A program made the position numbers and the translations under genes. Under the pieces are notes generated by a model that had not been told where the DNA came from, made no database searches, and saw nothing but the letters and a program-made list of their open reading frames with translations. DNA of 64,000 bases. Source: Rapana venosa. Its lineage: Eukaryota; Mollusca; Gastropoda; Neogastropoda; Muricidae. Shown here piece by piece: positions 21,480-32,935 of this stretch. How positions within the stretch are numbered: the stretch's first letter is position 1; each line of letters opens with the position of its first letter. The stretch is taken from positions 66,406,337 through 66,470,336 of the forward strand of contig CM054135.1 in NCBI GenBank assembly GCA_028751875.1. The letters are read 5' to 3'.

Positions 21480-22207
21480 CATCCCCATGCACACGTACAC
21501 GTACACACACACGTACACACACGCGCGCGCGCGCGCCCGGGACCCAAAAACCCGCCAAAGCCAAAAAAAAATCTTTATGAAAATAAGATTTTAAAATACA
21601 TTTATTCTAAAAATTGCCCATTGAATTAATTAAATGAAACAAAAAGGTTGGTTTAATTTTATTTAATAATATCAATCGAAAAAAATTTTTTTAAATCGAT
21701 AAATTTTAATTTGAAATGTACCCCTGCACAAAAATTCCCATCTTAAAAAGGGGAACAAAACGGGTCCAATCCAAAACAAACACACCCAAAATACCATCCA
21801 AAAATTTTGGGAAATTTTTCATAAAATTTAAACCAACGGGGGTTTTTTTCCTTTATTTTGGTTCTTGCGGCCCAAAGGTAGGCGCAGGGCCGCTTTTTTG
21901 GGGCCCATACACATTTATTGATTTTTGACTTTCCCTTTTTGCCTTTTTACGCCACCCCTTTTTTGGGGGGGGCTCCCCCATTTGGGGCGCACCATAAAAA
22001 AAAAACCCTTAAATTTTGGCTAACGCCAACCCAAAATTTCCCCAGGAAGCACCCCATGTAAACACCAAAAAATATTCCAGCAAAATACCTTTCCCCCCCT
22101 CACCCCACTCCCCCCCCCCACCCCCCCCCCCCGCCCCCCCCCCCCCCCCCCCCCAAAACCCTTTTTTTTCTTTTCAAACCCAAACCCCCCCCCCCAAAAA
22201 AATCAAA

Positions 22208-22240
<33 letters not shown>

Positions 22241-22625
22241 AAAAACCCCCCCCCCCCCCCCCCCTTAAACCCCCCCAAAAAAACCAAAAAAACCCCCCCC
22301 GAGGGGTCACATTTTGGGGGTTTTCTTTTCCCCCACTCCCCCTTTCTCCTATTCCAACCCGGGAACTTGTGAATATCAATTACCTCCCAAAAACTTCCCC
22401 CCCCCCCTTCTCCTGTACCCCACACACACCATCCTATGTGTTTATTTTTCCCCCCCCCATCCCTTTTTCCCTTCCCCCCCCCCCCCCCCCCCCCCCCTCA
22501 TCCCCCTCCACCCCCCCTTTCCCCCACTACCCCCCCCCTATTTTTTACCCCCCACCCCCCCCCTAGCCTACCCCCTTTTTGAAACCCCCCCCACCCCCCT
22601 TTTTAGGCTTTGCTAAGGCACAGCC
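21480..22625. other. Homopolymer-rich, probably low-quality sequence with poly-C
   Basis: From about 21535 almost every base lies in a run (AAAA, CCCC, GGGG, TTTT). 22085-22600 is dominated by C runs of up to 30 or more. The resulting proline-rich and glycine-rich frames are not credible genes. The homopolymer inflation resembles 49735-50930, where a known repeat shows that the sequence is corrupted. Confidence 0.7.
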
Positions 22626-23430
22626 AAACCTCCGACTTTACAACTTGATAAGGTCGCGCTTTGTAGTATTCCCAAATGTTTGAGTTTCCAAAATTTTTAA
22701 CATTGAACAATGTTTCTGGGTTTCGTTAAGCCCCAATTTTGGGGAAAAGGGTAGAAACTTTAACAAACCTTACAGTTTGGTGTGGTTTTTTGTGCCATAG
22801 TGGCTTGTGATTACTGCCATCAAGTTTTTTTATTTTTGTAATGTCTTGTTTCTCTCAAATAATATTATTAACAGGTAAAAATACCCCTTTTTCCCCACAA
22901 CCACACAAAACGCGCGGCCCCCGCCACACAACACACAACACACACACCGCCCCCACCACACCACACACCAAAAACACACACACAAAACCAACAACCACCC
23001 ACGCAACAACACGCATCAAGCACACAACCACATGGACCAACGCGCCCCCGGCGGAAACACACACTGGAACCCCCCCCCAAACCCCCCACCCCACACCCCC
23101 CCCCCCCCCCCAACACACACACACGTACAAGCGCATATGTGTACATACACATGCATGTACATGCACATGCATGCAGGCATGCACCTAGACCTATGTGCGC
23201 CCATCATGAAACGAATTCACATTAAGTGATTTTCACATAACACCTGTTGCTGTCAGTGTCAGCAAGACTTGTAGGAAGGAAATATTTTCTTGGTTTATGC
23301 TTTAAAAGGCTTAATTATATCTAAGGAGTTGATAAAACTCTTTCTCTAAACATTGTTTTATCTCAAGCACGATCCTCGAATCATTTATCTGTGAAAACTT
23401 ATTTTCCATCTTGCCATGTGTTCTTCATTC
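22625..23430. other. Gene-free stretch
   Basis: No gene is recognised. C/A-rich imperfect (CA)n lies at 22890-23180 with poly-C at 23095-23111. Confidence 0.5.
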
Positions 23431-23439
23431 TATGTATGT

Positions 23440-23492
23440 GTGTGTGTGCGCGCGCGTGTGTGTGTGTGTGTGTGTGCGCGCGCGCGCGCACG
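23440..23492. repeat. GT/CG microsatellite
   Basis: (GT)n with two alternating CG runs. Confidence 0.9.
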
Positions 23493-23744
23493 TGTGTGCG
23501 TGAACTGGGCAACCGTCATCAATTCAACAGTAGAAGAAAAGATTCTTACGACACAATGAGGTTAACCCTTTGTTATTGTTTTTATTGAACATCGTGTAAG
23601 CTATACATGCAACTGAAAGTCATCTCTGTGTGTTTCCTTCTATCTATTTCAGTGATTAATTTTTTGTTTGTGCTTTTTCAAACATATATGCACATGTCAT
23701 ATATTCACGTTGTGTGCGCGCATGTGTATGTGTGTGTGTGTGTG

Positions 23745-23978
23745 TGTGTCAAGTCAAATTTTTTATCCAGATGATACATTGAATAAGCAATGCATTTGCT
23801 TTTTTTCATCAAGCCATCTATTTAGGAACAAAAAAACGTGTGTGTGTCACTGTGTGTTGTGTGTGTGTGTGTGTGTGTCAAGTCAAGTCAAGTCAAAATT
23901 TTATTTCCAGATGGAACATTGAATAAGCAATGCATTTGCTTTTTTTCATCAAGCCATCTATCTAAGAACAAATTTCGT
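23745..23978 (+). repeat. Tandem duplication of a ~95-bp block with GT and TCAAG tracts
   Basis: The block 'GATACATTGAATAAGCAATG' to 'CATCAAGCCATCTAT' occurs at 23770-23830 and again at 23910-23966. Each copy is preceded by (GT)n and then TCAAG units (two in the first, four in the second). Confidence 0.85.
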
Positions 23979-23979
23979 A

Positions 23980-24735
23980 ATGATTATACTAAGACATTAC
24001 ATTATTGCATCATTTACCGTTAAATTAAACCAGTAAAGTGTGTGTGTGTACTTTGTGTGTGTGTGTGTGTGTACTTTCGTTTGTTGTTCAGTGGGACTAT
24101 GGACAGAAAGTAGACTAGCAGCTGTTAGGCCTAGGCCTATGTGCAGGTTATAGCAACCAAATCCAAGTGGTTCAGAATGAAGGGCTCAGTGATAGGCTAG
24201 CCTAGGTGTAGGCCTAGCCCCATTGAGCTGAGAATAAGACAGGAAACAAGTGGGAGAAAGGGAAAGGATGGCTGACCCTCTTCCTTCTTGATTGTTTAGG
24301 CTTTAGGCCCTAACACACCCCCCATCTCCTCCTCGCTGATTTCATCCCAGAGGGTGGGAGCGAGGAGGCGGGAGGGGGGTGGGGGGGGCCATGGAAGTGG
24401 GGGGGGGGGGGTGGGGGGGGGGGTAGAGGGTGAGGTGGGGTGAGGTGGAGTGGACTGGGTGTGTGAGGGTCAATTGGGTCTATACTGTGTGTAGTCAGAG
24501 AAAAGAAGGTCTCACAGGGCCCTTATCTCTAGAGCTGGTCACTGCTTTACACTCGATTAGCTCAGTGTGACACGTTCTTTTGTGTTAGGTTTGTACACAA
24601 ACATTGAGTACTGATGCATTCTTTAAAAATCTGTAGGCCTACAAGTTACAACACTAAACCTGACCCTGTACTGAACAGAGCAAGTCCAAAATTCTATGCT
24701 GAAATCTGATCAGCTTCTGTGGAAAGTGTATCTAT
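23980..24735. other. Gene-free stretch with G-rich core
   Basis: Contains several TAGGCCTA-type palindromic hexamers at 24125-24215 and a G-rich stretch at 24355-24430 that could form G-quadruplexes. No gene. Confidence 0.5.
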
Positions 24736-25030
24736 GGTCTTCACGTGGAATTATCTGACGACCTGGACCTGGGTTCGAAGCCAATTCAAGGGGTTTTTTT
24801 CCCCCTGGAGTGCAGACTCCACTCTACCCAGAAGTGCGGATGAGAATATAAACCGTGCCCCCTATGCGAACGCTCTCAGCACATCTTGCGCACATGTTAA
24901 ATCATGTTCTGCTTTTCGAAAGAGTAGGCCATTGTGTGCTGGTAGGAACAGATGACAAAATTGACAACGCAAAAAAAAAGCACACGAGGCTTTTTCCCAT
25001 TACCCCAAATAAAAATAATAAAAAAAATGA
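24735..25030 (+). mobile_element. SINE family 1, nearly full length, degraded head A
   Basis: The head keeps 'ATCTGACGACCTGGACCTGG' and a B-box variant (GGTTCGAAGCC). The A box is not recognisable. The body follows: 'CCCCTGGAGTGCAGACTCCA', 'CATCTTGCGCACA' and 'GAGTAGGCCATTGTGTGC'. The tail is AT-rich. Confidence 0.8.
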
Positions 25031-25059
25031 TGATGTGATGAAATATAAAAAAATAAAAT

Positions 25060-26205
25060 AGTAAAATAAAAAAATTTCCATACCCATAAGGGAACAGTAA
25101 ACAGCCAACCTGCTTCCCTTCTTCAATAATCGCCTCAAATGTAATATTAAACGCTCTTTCTCGATTTATACATTGTGAGAGGCAGTAGCCGAAAATTTAC
25201 CCAAACCCAAATTTCAAATGCTCGTGCGTGTTTTGCACGCGCTCAGTCGGCGTGAATGTTTGGGGTTGGTATTTTGGGGGAAGGGGGGGGGGGAAGGGGC
25301 ATAGGAGAGAGAGGAACTCGAATCGAATATTTAAAGAAGGTTTGGAAAAGCAAGCTTTCTTTACACCAGGCCCTCAAGTTCAAAAAGTGAAACAAACAGA
25401 AAAACCAAATAAATCAACAAGAAAAATAATGTAAAAAAGCAGGGAATAAATCACACAAATTGCCATTCAATTTTTTGGTAAGTCAGAAACAAGGGAAAAC
25501 TACAAAAATTAATCAATCATGATAAACAAGACCAAAAAAACACGAAAAACTCCCCCCCCGACACCCCACCCCCTTAACAACAACCATCCCCCAAAAATCA
25601 ACACACCATAACACACACGCGCGCGCGCGCGCAAGCACACTCACACACAACTACGCACAAAACACCAAAACCCCCGCCAACACAAACACCACACACAACG
25701 GGGCGCAATCACAACCCACTGCGCGGGGCGAGCACACACACACAAATCATTCGGATAAAAACCCTACCCCTGTACATCCCTCACTTTTAAAATACCCTTT
25801 ATGTCATAATCATCAAAGTATCAAACCCCACAAATTTCCCCCGCATCAAACAGTGAGTATTTTTAAGCATAACAAAAAAAAACAAACAAAAAAAAAAATA
25901 ACCCCAAAACAAGCCTAACATCGGGACACACACACACACACACCACACAGTTAAACAGCACGCACACACACAGTTCAACAATACGCTCACCCAAGTATAT
26001 TACAGAAAATTAAACAAATGTGTGTGGACCTTTTTTAAAAAGATATCTACTTTTTCTTTTATAAAGACTGGGTTTCGTTCCATAATTTACGGGGAAATAA
26101 ACAAAGATGACAATGGACAGTAGTAACAACACTACTTCTTTTACGAACAGTTTTTAAAAGGGAACCTCGACAAAGATAATTGGGGCATTTTTTTTCTACT
26201 TATAC
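25060..26205. other. Gene-free, probably low-quality stretch
   Basis: A/C-rich with many short homopolymers. Alternating CG lies at 25617-25632 and CA-rich patches follow to 25745. No gene is recognised. Base composition shifts abruptly at about 26200, where the LINE begins. Confidence 0.5.
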
Positions 26206-26439
26206 ATAAATCACATCAACAACCTGACCTTTGGGGGTCGTGGGGGGACATAAAGACGATGCCGTGGTAAGCCTCCTCCATCCTCTCGGTCCTCGGGCCT
26301 GCGCAGTATCCGATCTCCCTGGTCCATTCCTGATGTTTTCCATCCCCGACTTTTTCTGTCTTCCCCTCCTTCTCCCCCTTTGAGTGTTCCCCAGTACTGT
26401 TTTGGGGAAGGTTGTGGGGGGTGAAGTGGCCGAACCATG

Positions 26440-27710
26440 TCACTTTTTCTTTTTGACGATGGTGAAAGGGGGTTTCCCGTGGACCTGCCAGCTGTGTTAT
26501 TTGACTCTTACAAATTCATTGGGCTTTCGTTCTCTCCAAGATATCCCAGTAGTTTTCTATGGGATTTTGTTTCGAATGACGGATTTGCTTTTCTGTTCGC
26601 GTCAAGTCCAGGTTTCACTTCCGTACAGCAGGATTGACTGAATTAGGGCTTTGTAGAGCTTTAGTTTGATTGGGAAACTGATCTCTTTACTTTCCATATG
26701 GTGGTGAGTTTTGTCATGGAAGATGTTGCCATGGCTATTCTGACTTTGATTTCTGTCGTCGATCGCCCGTCCTTGTGAGTGTAGCGCCGAGGTATTTAAA
26801 AGCATCTACCTCCTCCAGTTGTTGGCGTCATGTAAATTTTAGCGGTGGCATTGCTCGTGCTGTTCACAAGTACTTTACTTTTCTCCGAGCTCACCTCCAT
26901 CCCATATGCTCCAGCTCTGTTCTCAAGTCTGGTCGTAAGATCTTGCAGCTCTGTGTTACTTCCGCCCCATGAGGTCAATGTCATCGGCAAACCGTAAGTT
27001 GTTGAGGGGTCTGCCGCCAATGGAGATGGTAGAGTGGAAGTCATGGAGGGTCTCTCTCATGATGTTTTCCAAGAACAGATTGAACAGGACTGGAGATAAC
27101 AGGCATCCTTGTCGGACCCCAACTGTGGTTTTGAAGTAGTCCCGACCTGATTGTTCAGAGGACTGCACTGCTTGCAGTGTTGTATAGTGCTTGGATGGAT
27201 TGCACTAGTCCTTCTTCAATGCAAACATTCTGAGGACCGCCACAGGCCTTCGTGCCATACTCTGTCAAAAGCTTCTTGAAGTCGATGAAGTTGTGGAACA
27301 GGTCTCTCTGATGTTGGAGATGTTTTTTCCATCATGATGTGGCAGTTTAAAAATCTGTTCGATTGTGCTCCTGCCTGCCCTGAACCCAGCTTGTTCCTCT
27401 GCAAGGTGTTCTTCTGCCTCCTTCATGAGTCGATTCAAAATAACTTTGAGCATGATCTTGCTGGCGTGGCTGATGAGGCTGATTGTTCTATAGTTTTGGC
27501 ATGGCGTAAATTCCCCTTCTTGGGCAGGGGTATGATGAGTGATTGTGTCCATTCTGTTGGCCACTGTTTTGTCTCCCAAATCTTCTGACAGATAGCTGTA
27601 ACATATGTGATGACTGTTTCGCCACCATGCTTGAGCAGCTCTGCTGGTATATTGTCTGCTCCTGGGGACTTTCCTACTGGTAAGCTGCGGAATGGCTTCT
27701 TCCACTTCTT
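26440..27710 (-). pseudogene. Reverse transcriptase domain of L1
   Basis: In minus-strand order: NYRTISLISHASK, AEEQAGFRAGRST, a palm motif A remnant (EAFDRVWHEGLW), TVGVRQGCLLSPVLFN (motif B), LRFADDID (catalytic motif C, with FADD in place of YADD), then YGMEVSSEKSK. They lie in at least five different frames, so no product is possible. The C-terminal part (26211-26800) is further eroded: SETWT survives near 26605. Compared with L2 the motif order and spacing are the same. Confidence 0.85.
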
Positions 27711-28329
27711 CCCTCAGTATAGGTAATGGCGAGGGTGCTCTTGATTGTTGCTGCTTTCTCTTCTATTATGCTCTTGTCAGGTTGTATTGGGTAGTGTACA
27801 GTTCTTGACATATTCAGACCACTGTTCAATGCAGCTGGCTTTCTGTGAGGAGGTTTCCGGAGCTGTCTTCAATGACTGATGATTTGGTTTGAAGTGGTTT
27901 TGTGAGTTTCTTCAGGTGTCGTATGCCTTTTTACTGTGCCCACTTTCATGTTTTTTTCGATCTCATCACATTGATCACTGATCCACTTCTCTCTGCCTTT
28001 AACATTGACTTCTTCACGAGATTGTTGGCCTCCCGGTATTCTTTAGGGTTGGAAGACCTGGTTGGTTTCAGTGCTCTTCTTGTATCGCAGAGGTCCAAGA
28101 TGTCATTGGTAGTCCATGGCTGGTGTTTATTCCTCTGACGACCGAGTACTCCTCTGCTGTTTCTCGACTGCCTCATTGAAGTTGTTGGTGAGGTCATTGA
28201 TGTCATTGTCCAGGAGGGTTAATGCCGCAAAACGTCCGCCAAGCTTAGCTTGGAAGACCTCCTCGACATCTGGATCTTTCAGTTTGTCCACGTCAAATTT
28301 GATACGTGGGTTTGCAGGCTGTTTGTTTT

Positions 28330-29095
28330 TCTTCAGCTTCATTTTGAATACCAGCAGCACAAGGTCGTGGTCGCTGCCTATGTCAGCTCCAGGGTATGTT
28401 CTTGTTCTGGCTCTGTTGATGCTGGATTTGAAGCGCCGTGGTGTTAAGATAAAATCTATTTGGTTATGGATCTTGCGTTTGGCGCATGCCAGGTTGTCCT
28501 CCTTGACTGCTTGTGGGGATAGAGGGTATTGGCAATGGTAAGTCTGTGGGTGCAGGCAAACTCCAGCAGACGTAGTCCCCTGTCGTTGGTCTCCCCGATT
28601 CCAAACTGACCAACTGTTCCGGCCCATTGGTTGTAAGAGTCAGGACCTACTTTGGCGTTAAAATCCCCTTGGATGATGATGATGTCCTTCTTGGGTATTT
28701 TCTTAATGGTCACTTCAAGATCTTCATAAAATTCTTTACTTCTTCATCTGTATGGTCAGATGATGGTGCATAGATTTGTATGATGGTGATGTTCTTGGGC
28801 TTGGGCCGACACCCGGATGCTGATAATCCTGCTGGAAGCCGGTGACAGCTGATAATGCACCCCCACTACTTCCTTTCTGACAATAAATGCCACTCCATGT
28901 TGGTGATGTTTCTCTTGGCCACTGTACCAGATCTTGTTGCCTTCTTCAGTCAATGTCTCACCAAATCCTGTCCATCTCACTTCTCCTAGTCCAATAATGT
29001 CCCATTTATATCGGCTAAGCTCATACTCTAGTTCTTTGATTTTTCCGCACTGGTAGAGTGTACGGACGTTCCATGTACCAATGGTGATTTGTTCT
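28330..29095 (-). pseudogene. Endonuclease domain of L1
   Basis: The domain nicks target DNA to prime reverse transcription. It starts at the IGTWNVRTL motif (about 29092), followed by a GEVRWTG motif, the GVAFIV motif, then GDFNAKVG (about 28650) in another frame, and finally GSDHDLV (about 28375). These are the usual metal-binding and catalytic landmarks (N, E, D-x-N, S-D-H) of the exonuclease/endonuclease/phosphatase fold. At least two frameshifts separate them, around 28750 and 28560. All core motifs are still visible, so decay has been modest. The minus-strand frame carries into a charged linker (to about 27950) before the RT. Confidence 0.85.
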
Positions 29096-29156
29096 CTAGG
29101 GAGCTTAAGTAATGTTTTAACTCCAGTAGCTGACTTGTCACTTCCACCCTGGTGTT

Positions 29157-29266
29157 GATCAATGGAAAGCGCGGTAGAAAAACATGAAAGACAAATGCAA
29201 AGCCGAAATGATACCGGATCGGTCGAGGCCCGGGTTACCAACGACCGCGCTTTCCTTCCATTGATA
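29157..29266. other. Imperfect inverted repeat at the 5' end of L1
   Basis: ATCAATGGAAAGCGCGGT (29158-29175) is complementary to 29244-29265, apart from a 4-base insertion in the second arm. The loop of about 68 bases contains CCCGGG. It lies upstream of the endonuclease start, where the 5' UTR of the element would be. Confidence 0.75.
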
Positions 29267-29299
29267 CATAAATACACCTTTATTAAAGAGACAATGTAA

Positions 29300-29540
29300 A
29301 CTAAAAAAGAAAAAAAGAAGAATGTTTAACTCTTTGTAGCTCTTAGTTTCTAAGGAAGTAGTTCTAAGGAGAATTAACTTGAGAGACCGTTTATATACTC
29401 TCTCAAGTTGTCCTATACAGTTTTTTACTTGCCAAATCCCAGCATGTAGATGCATAGTCAAGATCAGGTTTTATGTAAGTGTAGAGGAATAGTTTTCGAA
29501 TAGTTTTTTTGTTGATCCAGGAAATGTTTTATTCCGTTAA
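29300..29540 (-). pseudogene. LINE reverse transcriptase C-terminal fragment
   Basis: The minus-strand reading has YIKPDLDYASTCWDLA, a motif typical of the end of jockey/CR1-group reverse transcriptases, then in another frame KRSLKLILLRTTSLETKS and YKELNIL. It is a short, frameshifted remnant directly upstream of L1 on the same strand. L1 may have inserted beside or into it, but no second half was found beyond 26205. Confidence 0.65.
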
Positions 29541-29855
29541 GTTGAATAGCTTCTTGGAGAGATAGAGAGCATGGTGGTGGGGTAGGCCTAGGCCTAAGTG
29601 ATTGGGGTGCCTAGGGAAGTGTAGTGTGTGTGTGAGTGCCCGCGCGCACGTGCGCACATGCACATTCAATGTGTTTGCATTCACTGTCTGCTTGTATGCA
29701 TGCTTCCCGGTAGATGCATGCATGCCCCCTTGAGTATATATATGTGGATAGATGGGAATGTGTAAGTATTCTGAATTTGAAGGAATTGTGAAAGATGAGT
29801 GCTGGGCTGAAAGAAGGATAATATTTAGAAATAGTCAACATGGTTTTTTTATTTA
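29540..29855. other. Gene-free stretch
   Basis: No gene. Contains TAGGCCTAGGCCTA at 29582-29597 and a GT/CG-rich stretch at 29625-29665. Confidence 0.5.
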
Positions 29856-29856
29856 T

Positions 29857-30182
29857 TTATGCTTTTATATCGAGGATAATGGAATAAGCACTCATGTGCT
29901 TTTTTACATCCAGTCCCCGTGTGCATGCAGTTTTGTCAATTTTGTCATCTTTTTCCACCTGCACACAATGGCCTACTCTTCCGAAAAGCGGAACAGGATT
30001 TAACGTGTGCGCAAGATGTTCTGCATGCGTCCGAACACGGGGCCTTGGTTTATAGTCTCATCCGAAGGACTTTGACACTCGGCTCGATTTTTTGTCAAAC
30101 TGGGAAGAAAGGGCGAGGCTGGGAATCGAACCCAGAACCTCGCGGTTTTCTTGTTGGCAGGCGAACGTTTAAAGAGCCATAT
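29857..30182 (-). mobile_element. SINE family 1, full length, head type B, minus strand
   Basis: Well preserved from the tail complement 'TATCGAGGATAATGGAATAA' through 'GGTTTATAGTCTCATCCGAA' to the head complement with B box 'GGGAATCGAACCC'. This confirms the type B head seen at 9176. Confidence 0.9.
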
Positions 30183-30690
30183 GGGTTGTTCTAAAAAACA
30201 TGTGCTATTTCTATGACATAGAGACCCCAAAATAAATTTCACTCTACATGCATGTCTTTATGTCACACAGTACAGCATTTCAATATATCATTTTCTAAAA
30301 CAGAAAAGATGATCAGTCAAGTCACCTTGTTGTAACAGATGATTTGATAAATAATTGTTTTGCTGTGTTAGGGTTGTGACATGGAATAAAATAAAATAAA
30401 GAACTTTGAGGTCTTTAAAAACAGCATGCTTTCTAAAACCTGGTATAAATTACTTGTAAACCAAGGAAGAAAAGGTTCCCATATGAAAAGAACTGCCGAA
30501 ATGATTATGAATGTGCTTTTTTTCTGCAGTTTTCAAAATCCACATTAGTCCTCCATGCTCACCGTAACTTCACATTCTCATGCATCCATAATTATTGAAA
30601 TATACAGCTCAAGTCAGGCATGAAGTACTTCTTATCCCTGCTCACAAGAGGCACACAGCAGCTGTTCAAAACAATATACTGTTTATTGCA
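30183..30690. other. Gene-free AT-rich stretch
   Basis: Nothing recognised. Confidence 0.5.
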
Positions 30691-30691
30691 T

Positions 30692-30914
30692 TTGATTATA
30701 ATAATAATAATAATATATGGAATTTATATAGCGCTGAATCTTGTAAATAAACAAACAAATCGAAGCCCTTGCACTCAATCATTTACAGGCATGCAACTCT
30801 CCTTAAACATAAAGAACAACAGATTTCAAAACCATGCGCGCGCACGTATGCACGCATGCACGCACACACACACACACACACACACAACACACACACACAC
30901 ACACATACACACTC

Positions 30915-30967
<53 letters not shown>

Positions 30968-31800
30968 GGAACAACACTTAGAAGGTGAAAGATGCTGTTG
31001 AAAATAAGGGACAGATATTTGGGGGGAAAGTCTCAGGTAGGAAATAAGTGTGTTTTGAGGCTGGATTTGAAGGTATCAAGTGAAGGCTTTTGGCGAAGTG
31101 AAAGAGGGAAGTCATTCCAGGTGGATGGACCAGAAACAGAGAAGGAGCGACGGCCAACAGTGGTTTGTTTGAATCTGGGTGTTCGAAAGCACAAAGTATC
31201 TGCCGCTGAACGAAGGGAACGGGATGGAGTGTACAGGTGAAGACAGTTACAGAGATAAGAGGGTGCAGATTTGTGGAGACATTTGAAACAGAGGGTATTG
31301 ATTTTATACTCCAGTCTTTGTGAGACAAGCAGCCAGTGAAGAGATCGCAGAAGAGGAGTGATGTGTTCAGATTTTTTCTTTCTTAGGACCAGTCGAGCTG
31401 CAGAGGTTTGTATGCGTTGAAGAGAGTGGATAGATGATGCTGGTAGGCCAGCCAAAAGAGAATTACAGTAGTCTAAACGTGAAAGAATGAGATATATGAC
31501 AAGCTTGGAAGTTGCATCAGTGGACAGATACTTGCGAATCGTGCTTATGCGCGTAATTGATAGTAGCAAGACTGGCAGGTCTGGGTGATGATTTTTTTCA
31601 TAGAGAGTGTGTTGTCAAGAACTACTCCTAAATACTTCACAGAGTTGGACAAAGGAACTGACGTATTGCCGAATTCTATTGAAGTTTTATGTGATAAAAA
31701 CAAAATGTTACAGTTGTGACATGGAGTCCGACGAGTTGTGTCGGGAAATCTAAGTCTACAAAACAAGTTGAAACCAACCATAGACATGGCAAAGATTTGA
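30692..31800 (-). mobile_element. CR1/L2-like LINE 3' end (5'-truncated)
   Basis: The minus-strand reading runs from the end of the reverse transcriptase into the 3' UTR. The protein has NSVKYLGVVLDNTLSM (about 31640), then a new frame from about 31569 with LDYCNSLLAGLP, LQRIQTSAARLVLRKK, ITPLLRSLHWL, KCLHKSAPSYL, and a conserved end around STWNDFPLSLRQK. The element finishes with 'CAGCGCTATATAAATTCC' and (ATT)n at 30698-30720. A CA tract (30858-30968) has grown inside the 3' UTR. One frameshift near 31560 and the 5' truncation make it inactive. Related fragments lie at 43163 and 45141. Confidence 0.85.
30858..30968. repeat. CA microsatellite
   Basis: (CA)n with two small interruptions, inside the 3' UTR of the CR1-like element. 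Confidence 0.95.
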
Positions 31801-31825
31801 AGTCAAACCACTGATACTGTGATAG

Positions 31826-32215
31826 TGATACGGTGGATCGGTGGTCTAGAGGTAACGCGCCTGTCTAGAAAAGGAAAAGTCCGGGTCGAAGTGTGCGGTG
31901 GTTCGAATCCCGTTTGGGCCCGTAATTTTTCCCCATCCATTAGACCATGAGTGGTGGTCTGGGCGCTAGTCTTTCGGATGAGACGATAAACCGAAGTCCC
32001 GTGTGTTACACATAATTATTCAGCACACGTAAAAGAACCCACAGCAACAAGAGAGTTGTCCCTGGCAAAATTCTATAGAAAAAAGCCACTCTGATAGGGA
32101 AAAAAAGCAGTTGCAGACAACAAAAAAGAAGAAAAAAAAGGGTGGCGCTGCTCTTGTGGCGACGCGCTCTCCCCGGGGAGAGCAGCCCAAATCTCGTGAC
32201 TTTAAATGGTATAAA
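31826..32215 (+). mobile_element. SINE family 2, full length
   Basis: The tRNA-like head 'TGGATCGGTGGTCTAGAGGT' continues to a perfect B box (GGTTCGAATCC at about 31900). The body shares 'TTCGGATGAGACGATAAACC' with family 1 but is otherwise different, with 'CACGTAAAAGAACCCACAGC' and 'GGTGGCGCTGCTCTTGTGGC'. Near the 3' end is a CTCTCCCCGGGGAGAG perfect palindrome. The tail is (AATAAAT)n-like. Confidence 0.9.
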
Positions 32216-32514
32216 TAAATAATAAATAAATATTACATTTTTTCACTTTGGAGTCTGTTACAGTTGTGACATGGAAACCAACTCTACAAAATACTGAGAA
32301 ATCTACTATGTACATGGCAAATATGAGTCAAGTATAAAACAACTGAAAATTAAAAAATTCCATTTACAAAAATAAAACAAGTGTACTCATTTCAATATCA
32401 TTTGTATGTATCAATTGCAAAAAGTGTATTGATCACTGGCATTGATCCATGGGTCACCCATCACTATTGTAACGTGTCTGTTGTGGCCAAGTGTGGTATG
32501 AGCCTGAGAGATGG

Positions 32515-32631
32515 AGTCCCCCCCCCCCCCCCCCTCCAAAAAAAAAAAGCCTGTTGTCAGCTCACTTTATTCACACTTGCACACACACGCACACGAACAC
32601 ACGCACACACACACGCACACACACACGCGCG

Positions 32632-32666
<35 letters not shown>

Positions 32667-32670
32667 GTAC
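32515..32670. repeat. Poly-C, CA and CG microsatellites
   Basis: Poly-C at 32519-32534, poly-A at 32538-32548, then (CA)n with alternating CG at 32626-32640. Confidence 0.95.
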
Positions 32671-32935
32671 TAATGTATGCATTACAATTTTTGTGTGTGC
32701 ATGAGGTGAAAACGGTGATTATTTCAAGATAATATATATATAATAATTACCAGCATTTTTTTCCACATACAAAAACATTTTAAACTATGATATGGAAGAT
32801 ATGGTGTTCTTGGTTTCTCATCACAACTGAAACCATCCAGTCTGACATATTTGAATTACTTATGCTGAGCTCAGCATTTGTTGGTTTTTAGTTTTGCGAG
32901 ATCTTGACAAAAGACCAAAGGCTGGCTGAGGTTAG

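Larger units (their letters stand above)
26205..29275 (-). mobile_element. RTE-like non-LTR retrotransposon L1 (near full length, broken)
   Basis: Read 29275 to 26205 on the minus strand: a 5' region with an inverted repeat, an apurinic/apyrimidinic-type endonuclease domain, a linker, and a reverse transcriptase with its C-terminal region. The order is that of a single-ORF non-LTR element. It belongs with L2 (36292-37690) and L3 (48713-50070): the shared peptides include VGVRQGCLLSP and LRFADDID. Clade assignment to RTE or a close relative rests on this motif style and is not certain. Frameshifts and stops break the frame at many points, so it is dead. Confidence 0.85.

Noticed and set aside
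22016..22616. Proline-rich and glycine-rich open frames
   Set aside because: Poly-C tracts in probably corrupted sequence; no start context and no conservation.
30992..31240. Plus-strand 82-codon open frame
   Set aside because: Antisense of the CR1-like reverse transcriptase end.
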